From CAYYJR01 sp964472305 (lineage in GTDB: Bacteria; Armatimonadota; Hebobacteria; CAIYQO01): DNA of 64,000 nucleotides. Below are positions 25,162 to 33,956 of the stretch, piece after piece. Position 1 is the stretch's first letter. Each line of letters opens with the position of its first letter. The DNA lies in contig CAYYJR010000016.1 of the NCBI GenBank assembly GCA_964472305.1, forward strand, positions 1-64,000. Direction: 5' to 3'. The notes beneath the pieces were generated by a model. That model had not been told where the DNA came from. It searched no databases and was given only the letters and a program-made list of their open reading frames with translations. The position numbers and the translations under genes were made by a program.

Positions 25162-26709
25162 CTACGTGACCTCGGCATACACCGCGCGGATGACTTCTTC
25201 CAGCGTGGTCAGGCCGGCACGGGCTTTATCCAGACCGTCGTCGCGCAGCGAGGGGATACCCATCGAGCGGACAATATGCCGCACTTCTTGTGCGCTGGCG
25301 TTGCGGATCACCGCCTGCTGGATCTCGTCGTGCATGGGCACGACTTCGAAGACGCTCACCCGGCCGAAGTAGCCGGTGCCGCGACACTGGTCGCATCCCG
25401 CGCCGTGATAGTAGATCGCTTCGTCGTTGGGCAATTCGAGCTGTTCGCGCAAGGCGTTGCTGATTTTCGCCGGTATCTTGCACTCGGGACAGATGCGGCG
25501 GATCAGGCGCTGTGCCACCAGGCCACTTACCGAGGAGGCAACCAGGAAGGGCTCGGCGCCCATATCCACCATGCGCGCCGGCGCCGCGGAGGCGTCGTTG
25601 CAGTGCAGGGTGGAGAGCACCATGTGACCGGTGAGCGCGGAGTGGATCGCCATGTCAAGGGTCTCCAGGTCGCGAATCTCACCGACCATGATGACGTCGG
25701 GATCGTGACGCAGAATGGAGCGTAATCCGGTGGCAAAGGTGAGGCCGATTTTGGGATTCACCTGAATCTGCGCGACACGTTCGAACTGATATTCGACCGG
25801 ATCCTCGATGGTCACGACCTTCTTGCCCACGCAATCGATGGTCATCAGGCTGGCGTAAAGCGTCGTCGTCTTGCCCGAGCCGGTGGGGCCAGTGAGCAAC
25901 ACCATGCCGTATGGGCGATGAATGAGCGACTCCAGATTCGCACGTCCCTGCTCGCTGAAGCCGAGTTCGTCAAAATTCAGCGCCAGATGGCCTTTCGGCA
26001 ACAGACGCATCACCGAACTTTCGCCAGCCATGGTCGGAAGAATGGAGACACGGATATCAAAGATGCGCTTTCCGACCTGCACGTCGAAACGTCCGTCCTG
26101 CGGCAGGCGGTTTTGTGAGATATCCAGGTTGGAGAGAATTTTGATCCGCGAAATCACCGCCGGGTGTAGCGATTTTTCATAGCTCATGTGATCGCCGAGG
26201 ATGCCGTCGATGCGAAAGCGCACGATGACGGTTTGCTCATGGGGTTCAAGGTGAATATCGGTAGAGCGCTCGGCGACGGCACGGCGGAAGATGCGTTCCA
26301 GCGTGCTGCGCGCGGTCGGCGTGTCGGCCGCCTGGACCAGTGCCGACTCCTGCTGAATCTCCGCCTGCTGATCGGGTGTGCGCGGCAGCGGCTCTGCTTT
26401 CGGCAGCAACTCCTCAGCTTTCGCTGCTCCTTCCTGGTAATGCGCCGCGATACCCAGCAGCACGTCTTCCTCGGAGGCCAGCATCGGCTGAACGCGGCAG
26501 CCGGTGAACTGTTGCAACTGGTCGATCAACGGCAGGTCGCTGGGGTCGGGACAGGCGACAATGATCAGTCGCATGCCGTTGGGGGCTTCCGTGATCGCGA
26601 TGGGACAGACACGATAGCGCAGCGCCTGCTCGCAGGGGAGCAGATCGAGAACGTTCTGCGGTACCTGATAATCCTGCGGCCGAACGCCGCCCGGTGCACC
26701 GTTGCCCAT
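25162..26709 (-). CDS. pilB: Type IV pilus assembly ATPase PilB/GspE
   Basis: A 515-residue extension motor for type IV pili or type II secretion. An N-terminal GspE-N-like domain is followed by the catalytic core: TDIHLEPHEQ, Walker A GPTGSGKT near 273-280, Asp box VTIEDPVEYQ, Walker B DVIMVGEIRD, His box ALTGHMVLSTLHCND. A tetracysteine zinc motif (CPEC near 405, CDQC near 437) marks it as PilB/GspE, not PilT. Start ATG at 26709 follows AGGAGG at 8 bp. The retraction partner PilT is 23 kb away, so the pilus genes are scattered. Confidence 0.94.
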   Translation of the reverse strand: MGNGAPGGVRPQDYQVPQNVLDLLPCEQALRYRVCPIAITEAPNGMRLIIVACPDPSDLPLIDQLQQFTGCRVQPMLASEEDVLLGIAAHYQEGAAKAEELLPKAEPLPRTPDQQAEIQQESALVQAADTPTARSTLERIFRRAVAERSTDIHLEPHEQTVIVRFRIDGILGDHMSYEKSLHPAVISRIKILSNLDISQNRLPQDGRFDVQVGKRIFDIRVSILPTMAGESSVMRLLPKGHLALNFDELGFSEQGRANLESLIHRPYGMVLLTGPTGSGKTTTLYASLMTIDCVGKKVVTIEDPVEYQFERVAQIQVNPKIGLTFATGLRSILRHDPDVIMVGEIRDLETLDMAIHSALTGHMVLSTLHCNDASAAPARMVDMGAEPFLVASSVSGLVAQRLIRRICPECKIPAKISNALREQLELPNDEAIYYHGAGCDQCRGTGYFGRVSVFEVVPMHDEIQQAVIRNASAQEVRHIVRSMGIPSLRDDGLDKARAGLTTLEEVIRAVYAEVT

Positions 26710-27039
26710 CAGTCGCCCCTCCTGTTCGACGTGTGCTGGAATTGTGGGGTGTGTATATGCAAATACGACATGCGAACGTTGACTCCTGCTGCCGGCACGC
26801 AATGGGTGCTCGACCGCCTGCCCGCCGGAAGCGCGACCGCTGTCCCTCCTCGCGGGTCTACTGAATTAGACCAATACCGATGCTTTCCGTTTCACGCCAT
26901 GCGGAAACATTTATGCCGGGACGGGGCGACGGTCATTATCTCGCAAATGCGTGCGGACAATTGCTACACTGCATCACATGAAGATCACCTTGCGCCGGCC
27001 GTGAGCTTCTGCTAGACTCTGCTCGCGGGGGATGGGATT
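26710..27039. other. Divergent intergenic region pilB/TSUP, 330 bp
   Basis: Holds both upstream regions. An inverted repeat GGTCTA-N6-TAGACC at 26855-26872 could be an operator. A plausible plus-strand promoter lies at 26990-27018. No coding sequence seen. Confidence 0.45.
26990..27018 (+). promoter_or_regulatory. Promoter of the TSUP gene
   Basis: TTGCGC, a 17-bp spacer, TAGACT. The same -10 sequence is used by the ferredoxin gene. Expected start near 27025, about 15 nt before the GTG start codon. Confidence 0.45.
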
Positions 27040-27789
27040 GTGGAACTGTCGGTAACCCAATGGGTGGTGGGCGGTGCGGCGGCACTGTTGGTTGGCATGT
27101 CGAAGACAGGCATTCCCGGGTTGGGTATTCTGGTGGTGCTCTTGTTGGCGATCGGATTCACCGGGTGGAATTCCATCGGTATCATGCTGCCGATGCTGAT
27201 CGTCGGGGACGTCTTCGCCGCTGCCTGGTACAAGCGTCACGTGCAGTGGAACCGGCTGGTGAAGCTGCTGCCGTGGGTGTTGATCGGCGTGTTTGCCGGT
27301 GCGGTCGCGTTGAATTTCCTCAGCATGTCCGAGCGCCACAAAGCTCTGTTGAATCCGGTGATCGGCGTGCTGGTGCTGGTGATGCTGGCGCTGCATCTGC
27401 TGGAAGGACGATTGGGACCACACATGACGCCACGCTCGCTGGCCGGCACCATCATCGCGGGCACCGCGGCGGGATTCACCACCACCGTCAGCAACGCCGC
27501 CGGCCCGATCATGATGATGTATTTGGCCGCCCATAAAATGCCAAAAGAGCAATTCATGGGCACCATTGCCTGGTATTTTTTCATCATCAACCTGACGAAA
27601 GTGCCGGTATACCTGCACCAGGGACTGTTTACCCGAACCTCGCTGTTGATCGACCTGGCGGTCGTGCCGGTCATTCTTCTCGGCGTGTTTGCCGGCAAAT
27701 GGCTCTTCCCCCGCATCCCTCAGCGTCTGTTTGACATCGCCACTATGGTGCTCGCCGGTGTCGGCGCGGTATATCTGATCGTGAAGTAA
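27040..27789 (+). CDS. TSUP (TauE/SafE) family membrane permease
   Basis: A 249-residue integral membrane protein with about eight hydrophobic segments and the duplicated TauE/SafE pattern: VGMSKTGIPGLGILVV near the N-terminus and AGTAAGFTTTVSNAAGPIMMMYL in the second half. Family members export sulfite, sulfoacetate or other small organosulfur anions. No sulfur genes flank it, so the substrate is open. GTG start; it stands alone as a transcription unit. Confidence 0.88.
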   Translation: MELSVTQWVVGGAAALLVGMSKTGIPGLGILVVLLLAIGFTGWNSIGIMLPMLIVGDVFAAAWYKRHVQWNRLVKLLPWVLIGVFAGAVALNFLSMSERHKALLNPVIGVLVLVMLALHLLEGRLGPHMTPRSLAGTIIAGTAAGFTTTVSNAAGPIMMMYLAAHKMPKEQFMGTIAWYFFIINLTKVPVYLHQGLFTRTSLLIDLAVVPVILLGVFAGKWLFPRIPQRLFDIATMVLAGVGAVYLIVK

Positions 27790-27874
27790 TCACCCGCCAT
27801 TGCAGCCCGATCTACCTGGCTGCGGCGACTCGCTGCAGCGTGACAGAGACAGGAACCGCAACAGGAGCAGGTAT

Positions 27875-27903
27875 TTCCCCTGTGCGGCAAATTGCGCTAC
27901 AAT
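27875..27903 (+). promoter_or_regulatory. Promoter of the IDPG-peptide/methyltransferase pair
   Basis: TTCCCC, a 17-bp spacer, TACAAT. Expected start near 27910, giving a leader of about 50 nt. Confidence 0.4.
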
Positions 27904-27962
27904 AGAGATGGCGCTAAACGCGGGAACGCTCTCGTGCCGGTGCCGACAGAGGATTCGACGTG

Positions 27963-28193
27963 ATGTTCAGACTGCATCTTTCGCTCTGCACCGTGCTGTT
28001 GCTGACTATCGGCGCGTGGCTGATCGCCATGCGCCCCTGCTACGCCTACATCGATCCCGGCATCGGCAGCTACGTCTTCCAGATTGCCATCGCTTCTCTG
28101 GTCGGGTTGGCGCTGGCGATCAAGAGCTTTTGGCGACAGATCAGCCTCTTTATTGGCCGTCTGTTCGCGCGAAAGGATGACCGTCTCCCGTGA
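27963..28193 (+). CDS. Small membrane protein with YIDPGIGS motif
   Basis: A 76-residue protein with a signal-like N-terminal helix, the short motif AYIDPGIGSYVFQ just after it, a second hydrophobic helix (IAIASLVGLALAIKSFW) and a basic tail. Small proteins with an IDPGTGS-type motif after a signal helix occur next to glycosyltransferase, sulfatase or methyltransferase genes in many bacteria; their function is not established. The stop overlaps the next start by four bases (GTGA), so it is translated with the methyltransferase. Start ATG 27963 is preferred over the adjacent GTG 27960. Confidence 0.72.
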   Translation: MFRLHLSLCTVLLLTIGAWLIAMRPCYAYIDPGIGSYVFQIAIASLVGLALAIKSFWRQISLFIGRLFARKDDRLP

Positions 28194-29569
28194 CTACGGC
28201 CCTGCACCCCGGCTCATTCCGCGATCCCAGCGGTTTTATCTTCACGCGCGACGGCGTGCTCTACCGCCAGGTAAACGCCTGCTATGCGGATGACTACCGG
28301 TTGCTGATGGAGTCCGGGCTCTACCGGGCATTGACGGACGAGGGGCTGCTGATCGCGCATCGGGAGGCGTCGCGGGAACTGGCGCTGACCGGCGACGCAG
28401 TGACGGTGATTTGCCCGGAGCACGTCCCCTTCATTTCATATCCCTACGAATGGTGCTTCAGTCAATTGCGCGATGCCGCGCTGCTCACCCTGCGCATCCA
28501 ACAGCTCGCGCTGGCACACGGCATGTCGTTAAAAGACGCCACCGCCTACAACATCCAGTTTCACGCGGGCAAGCCGGTATTCATCGACACGCTCTCTTTC
28601 GAGCGGGCGCAGGCGGGCGCGCCATGGGTGGCCTACCGGCAGTTCTGCCAGCATTTTCTCGCACCGCTGGCCTTGATGGCGCACACCGATATCCGTCTCA
28701 ATCAATTGCTGCGCATCTATCTCGACGGCGTGCCGCTGGATATGGCTGCCGCGTTGCTGCCCTTCCGCACGCGCTTCAACGGCGGGTTATTGCTGCACGT
28801 GCATCTGCACGCGAAGTTTCAGCGGAAATACGCCGATACCCGCGCGGGCACTCCGCAGATGCACCGGGAATCGGTGCAGATGGCGCAGGAAGGCATCCTC
28901 GACAGTCTGGCGGGCACGATTCGCGGACTGAAATGGGAACCCACCGGCACCGAGTGGGGGGATTACTACACTGATACCAACTACTCCGCGGCGGCGTTCG
29001 CGCAGAAAGAAGCGCTGGTGCAGGCGTATATCGAGCGCACGGGGCCGCGACAGATGTGGGACCTGGGTGCCAACGACGGCCACTTCAGCCAACTCGCCGC
29101 CGCGCAAGGCATCCCCACCGTCGCCTTCGACGTGGACCCGGCGGCGGTGGAAAAGTGCTATCGCGACGTGCGCCGCCGCGGCGACACCGCCATGCTGCCG
29201 CTGCTGCAGGACCTGACCAATCCGAGTTCCGCCATCGGCTGGAACCTGACCGAGCGCGATTCGCTCGCCGCGCGTGGGCCGGTCGATCTGGTGATGGCAC
29301 TCGCGCTCATTCATCACCTGGCCATCTCCAACAATGTGCCCCTCGCCGCCATCGCGAAGTTCCTGCACGGCCTTGGACGCGCGCTCATCATCGAATTCGT
29401 CCCCAAGCAGGACTCGCAGGTGCAGCGCCTGCTTGCCACCCGCGAGGACATTTTCCCACACTACACGCAGGAAGAATTCGAACACCAGTTCGCCGCCTAC
29501 TTTACGCTGACCGAGCAGGCATGTGTCGGTGACTCCGCGCGTACGCTGTATTTAATGACCGGGAAATAA
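28190..29569 (+). CDS. Class I SAM-dependent methyltransferase
   Basis: A 459-residue protein. Residues 1-280 form an uncharacterised N-terminal domain (GFIFTRDGVLYRQVN, PYEWCFSQLRDAALLTL, KDATAYNIQFHAGKPVFID) with a look of a kinase-like or lipid-handling fold. A Rossmann methyltransferase domain follows: motif I WDLGANDGHFSQLAA near 286-300, acidic FDVDPAAV, and LVMALALIHHLAIS. This architecture regularly pairs with small IDPG-motif membrane proteins, as here. The acceptor is unknown; a glycan or lipid-linked sugar is an inference. GTG start overlapping the upstream stop. Confidence 0.83.
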   Translation: MTTALHPGSFRDPSGFIFTRDGVLYRQVNACYADDYRLLMESGLYRALTDEGLLIAHREASRELALTGDAVTVICPEHVPFISYPYEWCFSQLRDAALLTLRIQQLALAHGMSLKDATAYNIQFHAGKPVFIDTLSFERAQAGAPWVAYRQFCQHFLAPLALMAHTDIRLNQLLRIYLDGVPLDMAAALLPFRTRFNGGLLLHVHLHAKFQRKYADTRAGTPQMHRESVQMAQEGILDSLAGTIRGLKWEPTGTEWGDYYTDTNYSAAAFAQKEALVQAYIERTGPRQMWDLGANDGHFSQLAAAQGIPTVAFDVDPAAVEKCYRDVRRRGDTAMLPLLQDLTNPSSAIGWNLTERDSLAARGPVDLVMALALIHHLAISNNVPLAAIAKFLHGLGRALIIEFVPKQDSQVQRLLATREDIFPHYTQEEFEHQFAAYFTLTEQACVGDSARTLYLMTGK

Positions 29570-29663
29570 TCACGCCAGCGGATGGTGGATGGTGTTGCCG
29601 CATCACGGACGACGGAGCTCGTTCCGGTCGAACAGGGTAATGCATTACGTAATGGAGCACAGT

Positions 29664-30791
29664 ATGGTCCCTCCGTATCAGATTGGAGTATATTACTTTC
29701 CCAATTACCACGTGGATCCGCGCAACGAGACGGCACATGGGACGGGGTGGACGGAATGGGAACTGGTGAAGCGAGGTGAGCCGCGTTTCCCCGGGCATCA
29801 ACAACCGAAAGTTCCGCTGTGGGGGTATGAGAACGAGGCGGATCCCACAGTGTTCGCGCGCAAGATCGATGCGGCGGCAGACCATGCCATCTCGCATTTT
29901 ATTTTCGACTGGTACTGGTATGAAGACGGGCCGTTTCTGGGGCGCGGACTGGAGGAAGGCTACCTGCGGGCAACCAACCGCGACCGGCTGGGCTTCACGC
30001 TGATGTGGGCGAACCACGACTGGGTGGATATCCACCCAGCGAAGATGGGCAATACGCCGAAATTGCTCTACCCCGGCGCGGTCAGCCCCGCCGCCTTCGA
30101 CGGCATGACCGATTACATCATCGAGCACTACTTCAGCCAGCCGTCCTACTGGAAGATCGACGGCTGCCCGACCTTCTCCATCTACGAGCTATACCGGCTT
30201 ATCGACGGCATTGGCGGCATCGAGAACGCGCGTGCCGGGTTGCGGCGCTTCCGTGAGAAGACGAAGGCCGCCGGTTTTCCTGATCTGCACCTGAACGCGG
30301 TGGTATGGGGGGTGAAGATCCTCCCCACCGAAAAAACAGTGGACAACCCGAACGCGATGCTGGCATTGCTCGGTTTCAACTCCGTCACCACATATGTCTG
30401 GGTACACCATGTCTGGTTCTCGTCCTTCCCGGAGACGCCTTACCGCGAGATGGCCGACGCCGCCGCGCGCCACTGGGAAAAGACCGCGTGCGAATTCGAT
30501 GTACCCTACTTCCCCAACGTCACCATGGGCTGGGATTCCAGCCCGCGTACCGTGCAGTCCAATACCTTCGGTAACTACGGATATCCTTTCACGCCCATTC
30601 TCGCCGGCAACACCCCCGCTGCCTTCCGTGACTCGCTGCGCCTCGCTCGTGCCTACCTCGACACCCACCCCGCCAGCCGTCACACCCTCACCATCAACGC
30701 CTGGAACGAATGGACCGAAGGCAGCTACCTGGAGCCGGATCTCGTCAACGGCATGGGGTATCTGGAGGCAATCAACGAGGTGTTCGGCTAA
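29664..30791 (+). CDS. WbsX/GH99-like glycan-active protein
   Basis: A 375-residue protein matching the glycosyltransferase WbsX family, which has a glycoside hydrolase 99-like barrel. Signature elements are IGVYYFPNYHVDPRN, the acidic TGWTEWELVK, HFIFDWYWYEDGPFL, FTLMWANHDW, FPNVTMGWDSSPR and the terminal TINAWNEWTEGSYLEPD. Such proteins occur in O-antigen loci and as endo-acting glycan enzymes. The start at 29664 follows GGAG at 6 bp. The gene ends at the base adjoining the stop codon of the convergent ligase gene. Confidence 0.85.
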   Translation: MVPPYQIGVYYFPNYHVDPRNETAHGTGWTEWELVKRGEPRFPGHQQPKVPLWGYENEADPTVFARKIDAAADHAISHFIFDWYWYEDGPFLGRGLEEGYLRATNRDRLGFTLMWANHDWVDIHPAKMGNTPKLLYPGAVSPAAFDGMTDYIIEHYFSQPSYWKIDGCPTFSIYELYRLIDGIGGIENARAGLRRFREKTKAAGFPDLHLNAVVWGVKILPTEKTVDNPNAMLALLGFNSVTTYVWVHHVWFSSFPETPYREMADAAARHWEKTACEFDVPYFPNVTMGWDSSPRTVQSNTFGNYGYPFTPILAGNTPAAFRDSLRLARAYLDTHPASRHTLTINAWNEWTEGSYLEPDLVNGMGYLEAINEVFG

Positions 30792-32456
30792 TTACGATTC
30801 TTCGTCGAAGGCCGGTGAGAGGGTGCGCAGGTATTGCAGGCTGGCGATGCCGTCGGGCGGGGGGGTGGCGCGGAAGCGCAGGATGCGGGCGAAGCGCAGC
30901 ATGATGCCGTCGGGAGGGTGTATCGCGGGCATGATGCCGCCAAGAGCGACTTCCACCGTCGGAGCGTGGCGCAACGCTGCCACCCGCGGCACGGCGACGG
31001 CATCGATCCGCAGCGCATGGAGCATGGCGGCAAATTCCGGTGGGGCCAGTGCATGGGTTGCACGGCCTACCGGCACCAGTTTGCCGGTGGCATCGTCGCG
31101 CGCGGCCAGGTGATAGTTGGAGAGCCAGCACACATCTTCGCCGCAACCCCACTCCGCGGCGACGGCGGCCAGCGTGACGGTGATCGCCTCATCCACCTTC
31201 ATCCATCCCGCGCCGTGCGTGCCGGTCAGGTAGGTGCCGTCAAGCCGTTTGGCAATCACCCCGGCATGGCCATCCTCCACGGCGCGCTGGTAAAACGCGA
31301 TACTTTCCTCGACAGAGACGGGGATCAGTCGCGGGGTGAGCGTCACGATCGCATTCGGCCGCACCACCGCGCGCAATTGCTGCCAGCGCTGGATATACGG
31401 GTAATCGATGAGCGGTTCGCCGTCCAGATAGAGTGCATCGAAGAGGTATAACCGGATGGCGACCTGTCGCAAGAGCGTTGCCATATCGCCGACGCGGCGG
31501 AAGCGGCGCAGCAGGTCGTGAAAAGGCAGCGCCCGGCCATGCACGTCCACTGCCACCACCTCACCGTCAAGGATGGCGCTCTGCGCGTGCAGGTGCGCGG
31601 GCAGGGTGGCGGCAATCTCCGGCAAGGCAGCGGTAATTTCCATCAGATGACGGGTGAAAAGACGGACTTCCCTGCCAGCCAGGTGGATTTGCACGCGTGC
31701 GCCATCGAGCAGGTATTCAAGGGCGAACTGGCCGCCCAACCGCGTCCACGCCGCCGGCAAATCGAGTACGTGCTGCGCCAGCATCGGCCGCAGTGGGGTA
31801 AAGACGGTCACTTCGAAGCGTTCCAGCGCCGCCGCGCCTTCAGTAAGCGCCAGTTGCGCCACCATGCCCGCGTCGCCGAGGAACATAAAGCAACGCCGCA
31901 CCAACTCCGGGTCGGTGCCGCCGGCCAGCGCGATACCCTCCAGCACCAATTCTTCGCCCGGTTGCCAGCGCCCGTCGCGCACGAAACTGCGCACCACCAG
32001 CGCTGCCTCGTTCGGCGAGGCGCGGCTCAGGACATCGAACAGTGTCGATTCCTGCTCCTTGCGCGCCGTCAGGGGCAAATTGGCTAACCGTCGCAGCGCG
32101 GCATACACCTCGTTCACGGTCAACGCCTTCCCGGCACCGCGCCGGCCGTTGAACGTGGCAAACAGCAGCTGTGCCGCTTCGCTCAGCGTGAGAGGGGTGT
32201 TCGCGATGTGTCGTAATTCCGACTGAGACCGGACGAAGATGCGCTCGAGCGCGCGCCAGACCACGCCGGCATTCGCGCGCGCCACCGCAACGTCGACCGG
32301 AATCACCGTACCGGTAAGCAAGTGGGTGGCCGGCTCCAGTTCATCGGGGTCCACGGCATGCAATAGCGATGCCACCAGTCCGCATCGTGCGAGGTGGCTC
32401 CGGATTTCGGCGATACGCTGCGCCGCGTCAGCCACCACGCGAAAAGGAGTTGCCAT
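30792..32456 (-). CDS. ATP-dependent DNA ligase homologue lacking the catalytic lysine
   Basis: A 554-residue protein with the full layout of LigB/archaeal-type ATP-dependent ligases: N-terminal DNA-binding domain (residues 1-200), adenylation domain from PMLAQ, and OB domain (AAEWGCG, WLSNYHLAARD, final LRFARILRFR). The adenylation motif should read EYKLDGAR but here reads EYLLDGAR: the nucleotidyl-accepting Lys is Leu249. Motif IV GHEGV is GHAGV (Ala398), and motif V WLKVK is WMKVD (Asp422). LDGE and LFDAL motifs are kept. The frame is intact, so this looks like a maintained non-catalytic paralogue, not decay. No Shine-Dalgarno at the chosen ATG. Confidence 0.85.
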   Translation of the reverse strand: MATPFRVVADAAQRIAEIRSHLARCGLVASLLHAVDPDELEPATHLLTGTVIPVDVAVARANAGVVWRALERIFVRSQSELRHIANTPLTLSEAAQLLFATFNGRRGAGKALTVNEVYAALRRLANLPLTARKEQESTLFDVLSRASPNEAALVVRSFVRDGRWQPGEELVLEGIALAGGTDPELVRRCFMFLGDAGMVAQLALTEGAAALERFEVTVFTPLRPMLAQHVLDLPAAWTRLGGQFALEYLLDGARVQIHLAGREVRLFTRHLMEITAALPEIAATLPAHLHAQSAILDGEVVAVDVHGRALPFHDLLRRFRRVGDMATLLRQVAIRLYLFDALYLDGEPLIDYPYIQRWQQLRAVVRPNAIVTLTPRLIPVSVEESIAFYQRAVEDGHAGVIAKRLDGTYLTGTHGAGWMKVDEAITVTLAAVAAEWGCGEDVCWLSNYHLAARDDATGKLVPVGRATHALAPPEFAAMLHALRIDAVAVPRVAALRHAPTVEVALGGIMPAIHPPDGIMLRFARILRFRATPPPDGIASLQYLRTLSPAFDEES

Positions 32457-32838
32457 ACACGTAGTATGCGGGAAGCGCCACCCCGTGAGGGGACAAACGC
32501 TCGCGCAAACATCAATAATCCTGGCGATTGCGTCCTTTGTTAAACAAATGGTGCGTGGAGAACGAGTGGTCTGAATGGCGGTGCAGATGGCGTAAAGCTC
32601 GTGATGCGTTTCTTCGCGATAGCTGTGCAATCCAACGCGATGTCGAGTGAAGTCCGGATTTCCGCCACCTTGGCTTCCGCGTCACTTCACCGGTTGATAA
32701 AGGCAATTTCATACCGACATGGACGCCGGGGTTCGGCAATATTCGCACAGGATGACCGCGAGGAGCGGTGAGCCGGATCAATCAACGAAGCTGTCTTATC
32801 CAGAGGCGTATGTTGGCGAATATCATCTCGCTATTCCC
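32457..32838. other. Intergenic region, 382 bp
   Basis: Upstream of the ligase homologue and downstream of the second MoxR gene, both on the minus strand. No conserved frame, clear promoter or strong hairpin was recognised. Minus-strand frames cross it but their translations are Arg/His/Ser-rich and not protein-like. Confidence 0.4.
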
Positions 32839-33843
32839 TTACACCTCCACGCCCTCCCCTTTCTGGCCGTGGAGGGTGGTGATGATCTCTTCGACGATGC
32901 GGTCGGCAAGGATGCCTTCCGCCTCGCCTTCGAAATTAAGCAGGATGCGGTGGCGCAGAGCGGCGGGGGCGACGTGGGTGATGTCGTCATACGCGACGTT
33001 ATACCGCCCGTCGAGCAGCGCGCGCACCTTGGCAGTGAGCACGATGGCCTGTGCGCCGCGCGGGCTGGCGCCGAAGCGCACGAAGCGGGTGACCAGTGGG
33101 GTGGCGAATTCGCTGCCCGCATGGGTTGCCAGCACTATCTTCATCGCGAACTGCTGCACATGTTCGGCGATGGGGATTTCACGAGCGAACTTGCGCATCT
33201 CCAGCAGGCGCGGGCCATTCAGCACCGGCTGCGCGCGGGCGCTGGTGATCGAGGTGGTGCGGTCGATGATTGCGCTCAACTCATCAAGGCTGGGCGGACC
33301 CACCAGCAGCTTGAACATAAAACGATCGAGCTGCGCCTCGGGCAGCGGGTAGGTGCCTTCCTGTTCGATGGGGTTCTGCGTCGCGAGCACGAAAAATGGC
33401 GACGGCAGTTGACGAATCACCCCCGCCACCGTCACCGAATGCTCCTGCATCGCTTCCAGCATCGCCGACTGTGTCTTCGGGGTGGCGCGATTGATTTCGT
33501 CTGCCAGTACGATGTTGGAAAAGACAGGGCCATGCTGGAAGCGGAACTCCTTGCCGCCCCCCTCGCTCTCCACCAGAATATTGGTGCCGGTAATGTCTGA
33601 CGGCATCAGGTCAGGAGTGAATTGAATCCGGGAAAATTGCAGTTCCAGCGCGTCGGCCAGCGTGCGAATGAGCATTGTTTTACCGAGTCCCGGCACGCCT
33701 TCGAGTAGGCCGTGTCCGCCGGCCAGCACGCACATGAGCACGCCGTCAATCACGTCCTGTTGGCCGACGATCACTTGCTGGATTTCAGCGCGCAACTGTG
33801 TGATGTCCTGCTGAAACGCGGTCGCCTGATGCTGGACCGTCAT
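32839..33843 (-). CDS. MoxR-family AAA+ ATPase (second copy)
   Basis: A 334-residue MoxR ATPase. Walker A GVPGLGKT is at 49-56, Walker B region IVLADEINRATPKTQ near 112-126, sensor ATQNPIEQEGTYPLPEAQLDRF, and the C-terminal lid. It is only a distant paralogue of the copy at 11724, differing across the lid and C-terminus, so the two probably serve different partners. Start ATG follows AGGAGG. No vWA or DUF58 gene adjoins it; the divergent neighbour is a DUF1232 membrane protein. Confidence 0.93.
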   Translation of the reverse strand: MTVQHQATAFQQDITQLRAEIQQVIVGQQDVIDGVLMCVLAGGHGLLEGVPGLGKTMLIRTLADALELQFSRIQFTPDLMPSDITGTNILVESEGGGKEFRFQHGPVFSNIVLADEINRATPKTQSAMLEAMQEHSVTVAGVIRQLPSPFFVLATQNPIEQEGTYPLPEAQLDRFMFKLLVGPPSLDELSAIIDRTTSITSARAQPVLNGPRLLEMRKFAREIPIAEHVQQFAMKIVLATHAGSEFATPLVTRFVRFGASPRGAQAIVLTAKVRALLDGRYNVAYDDITHVAPAALRHRILLNFEGEAEGILADRIVEEIITTLHGQKGEGVEV

Positions 33844-33919
33844 GGTATTTCTCCTCCTGCCGGATGGCACGCCGCGATGGGCGCTGTACTGTAACGTTCG
33901 TGATGGGCGGCAAAACTCC

Positions 33920-33948
33920 TTGCGTGGGGTGGAAAAGAAGGGTAGAAT
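33920..33948 (+). promoter_or_regulatory. Promoter of the DUF1232 gene, apparently leaderless
   Basis: TTGCGT, a 17-bp spacer, TAGAAT. Transcription should start at about 33955-33957, coinciding with the ATG at 33957, so the mRNA would have almost no 5' leader. Confidence 0.55.
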
Positions 33949-33956
33949 TACCGGCA

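Noticed and set aside
32512..32781. 89-codon minus-strand frame in the gap before the ligase homologue
   Set aside because: Composition is Arg/His/Ser-rich, as expected from a chance frame, with no motif and no ribosome-binding site.
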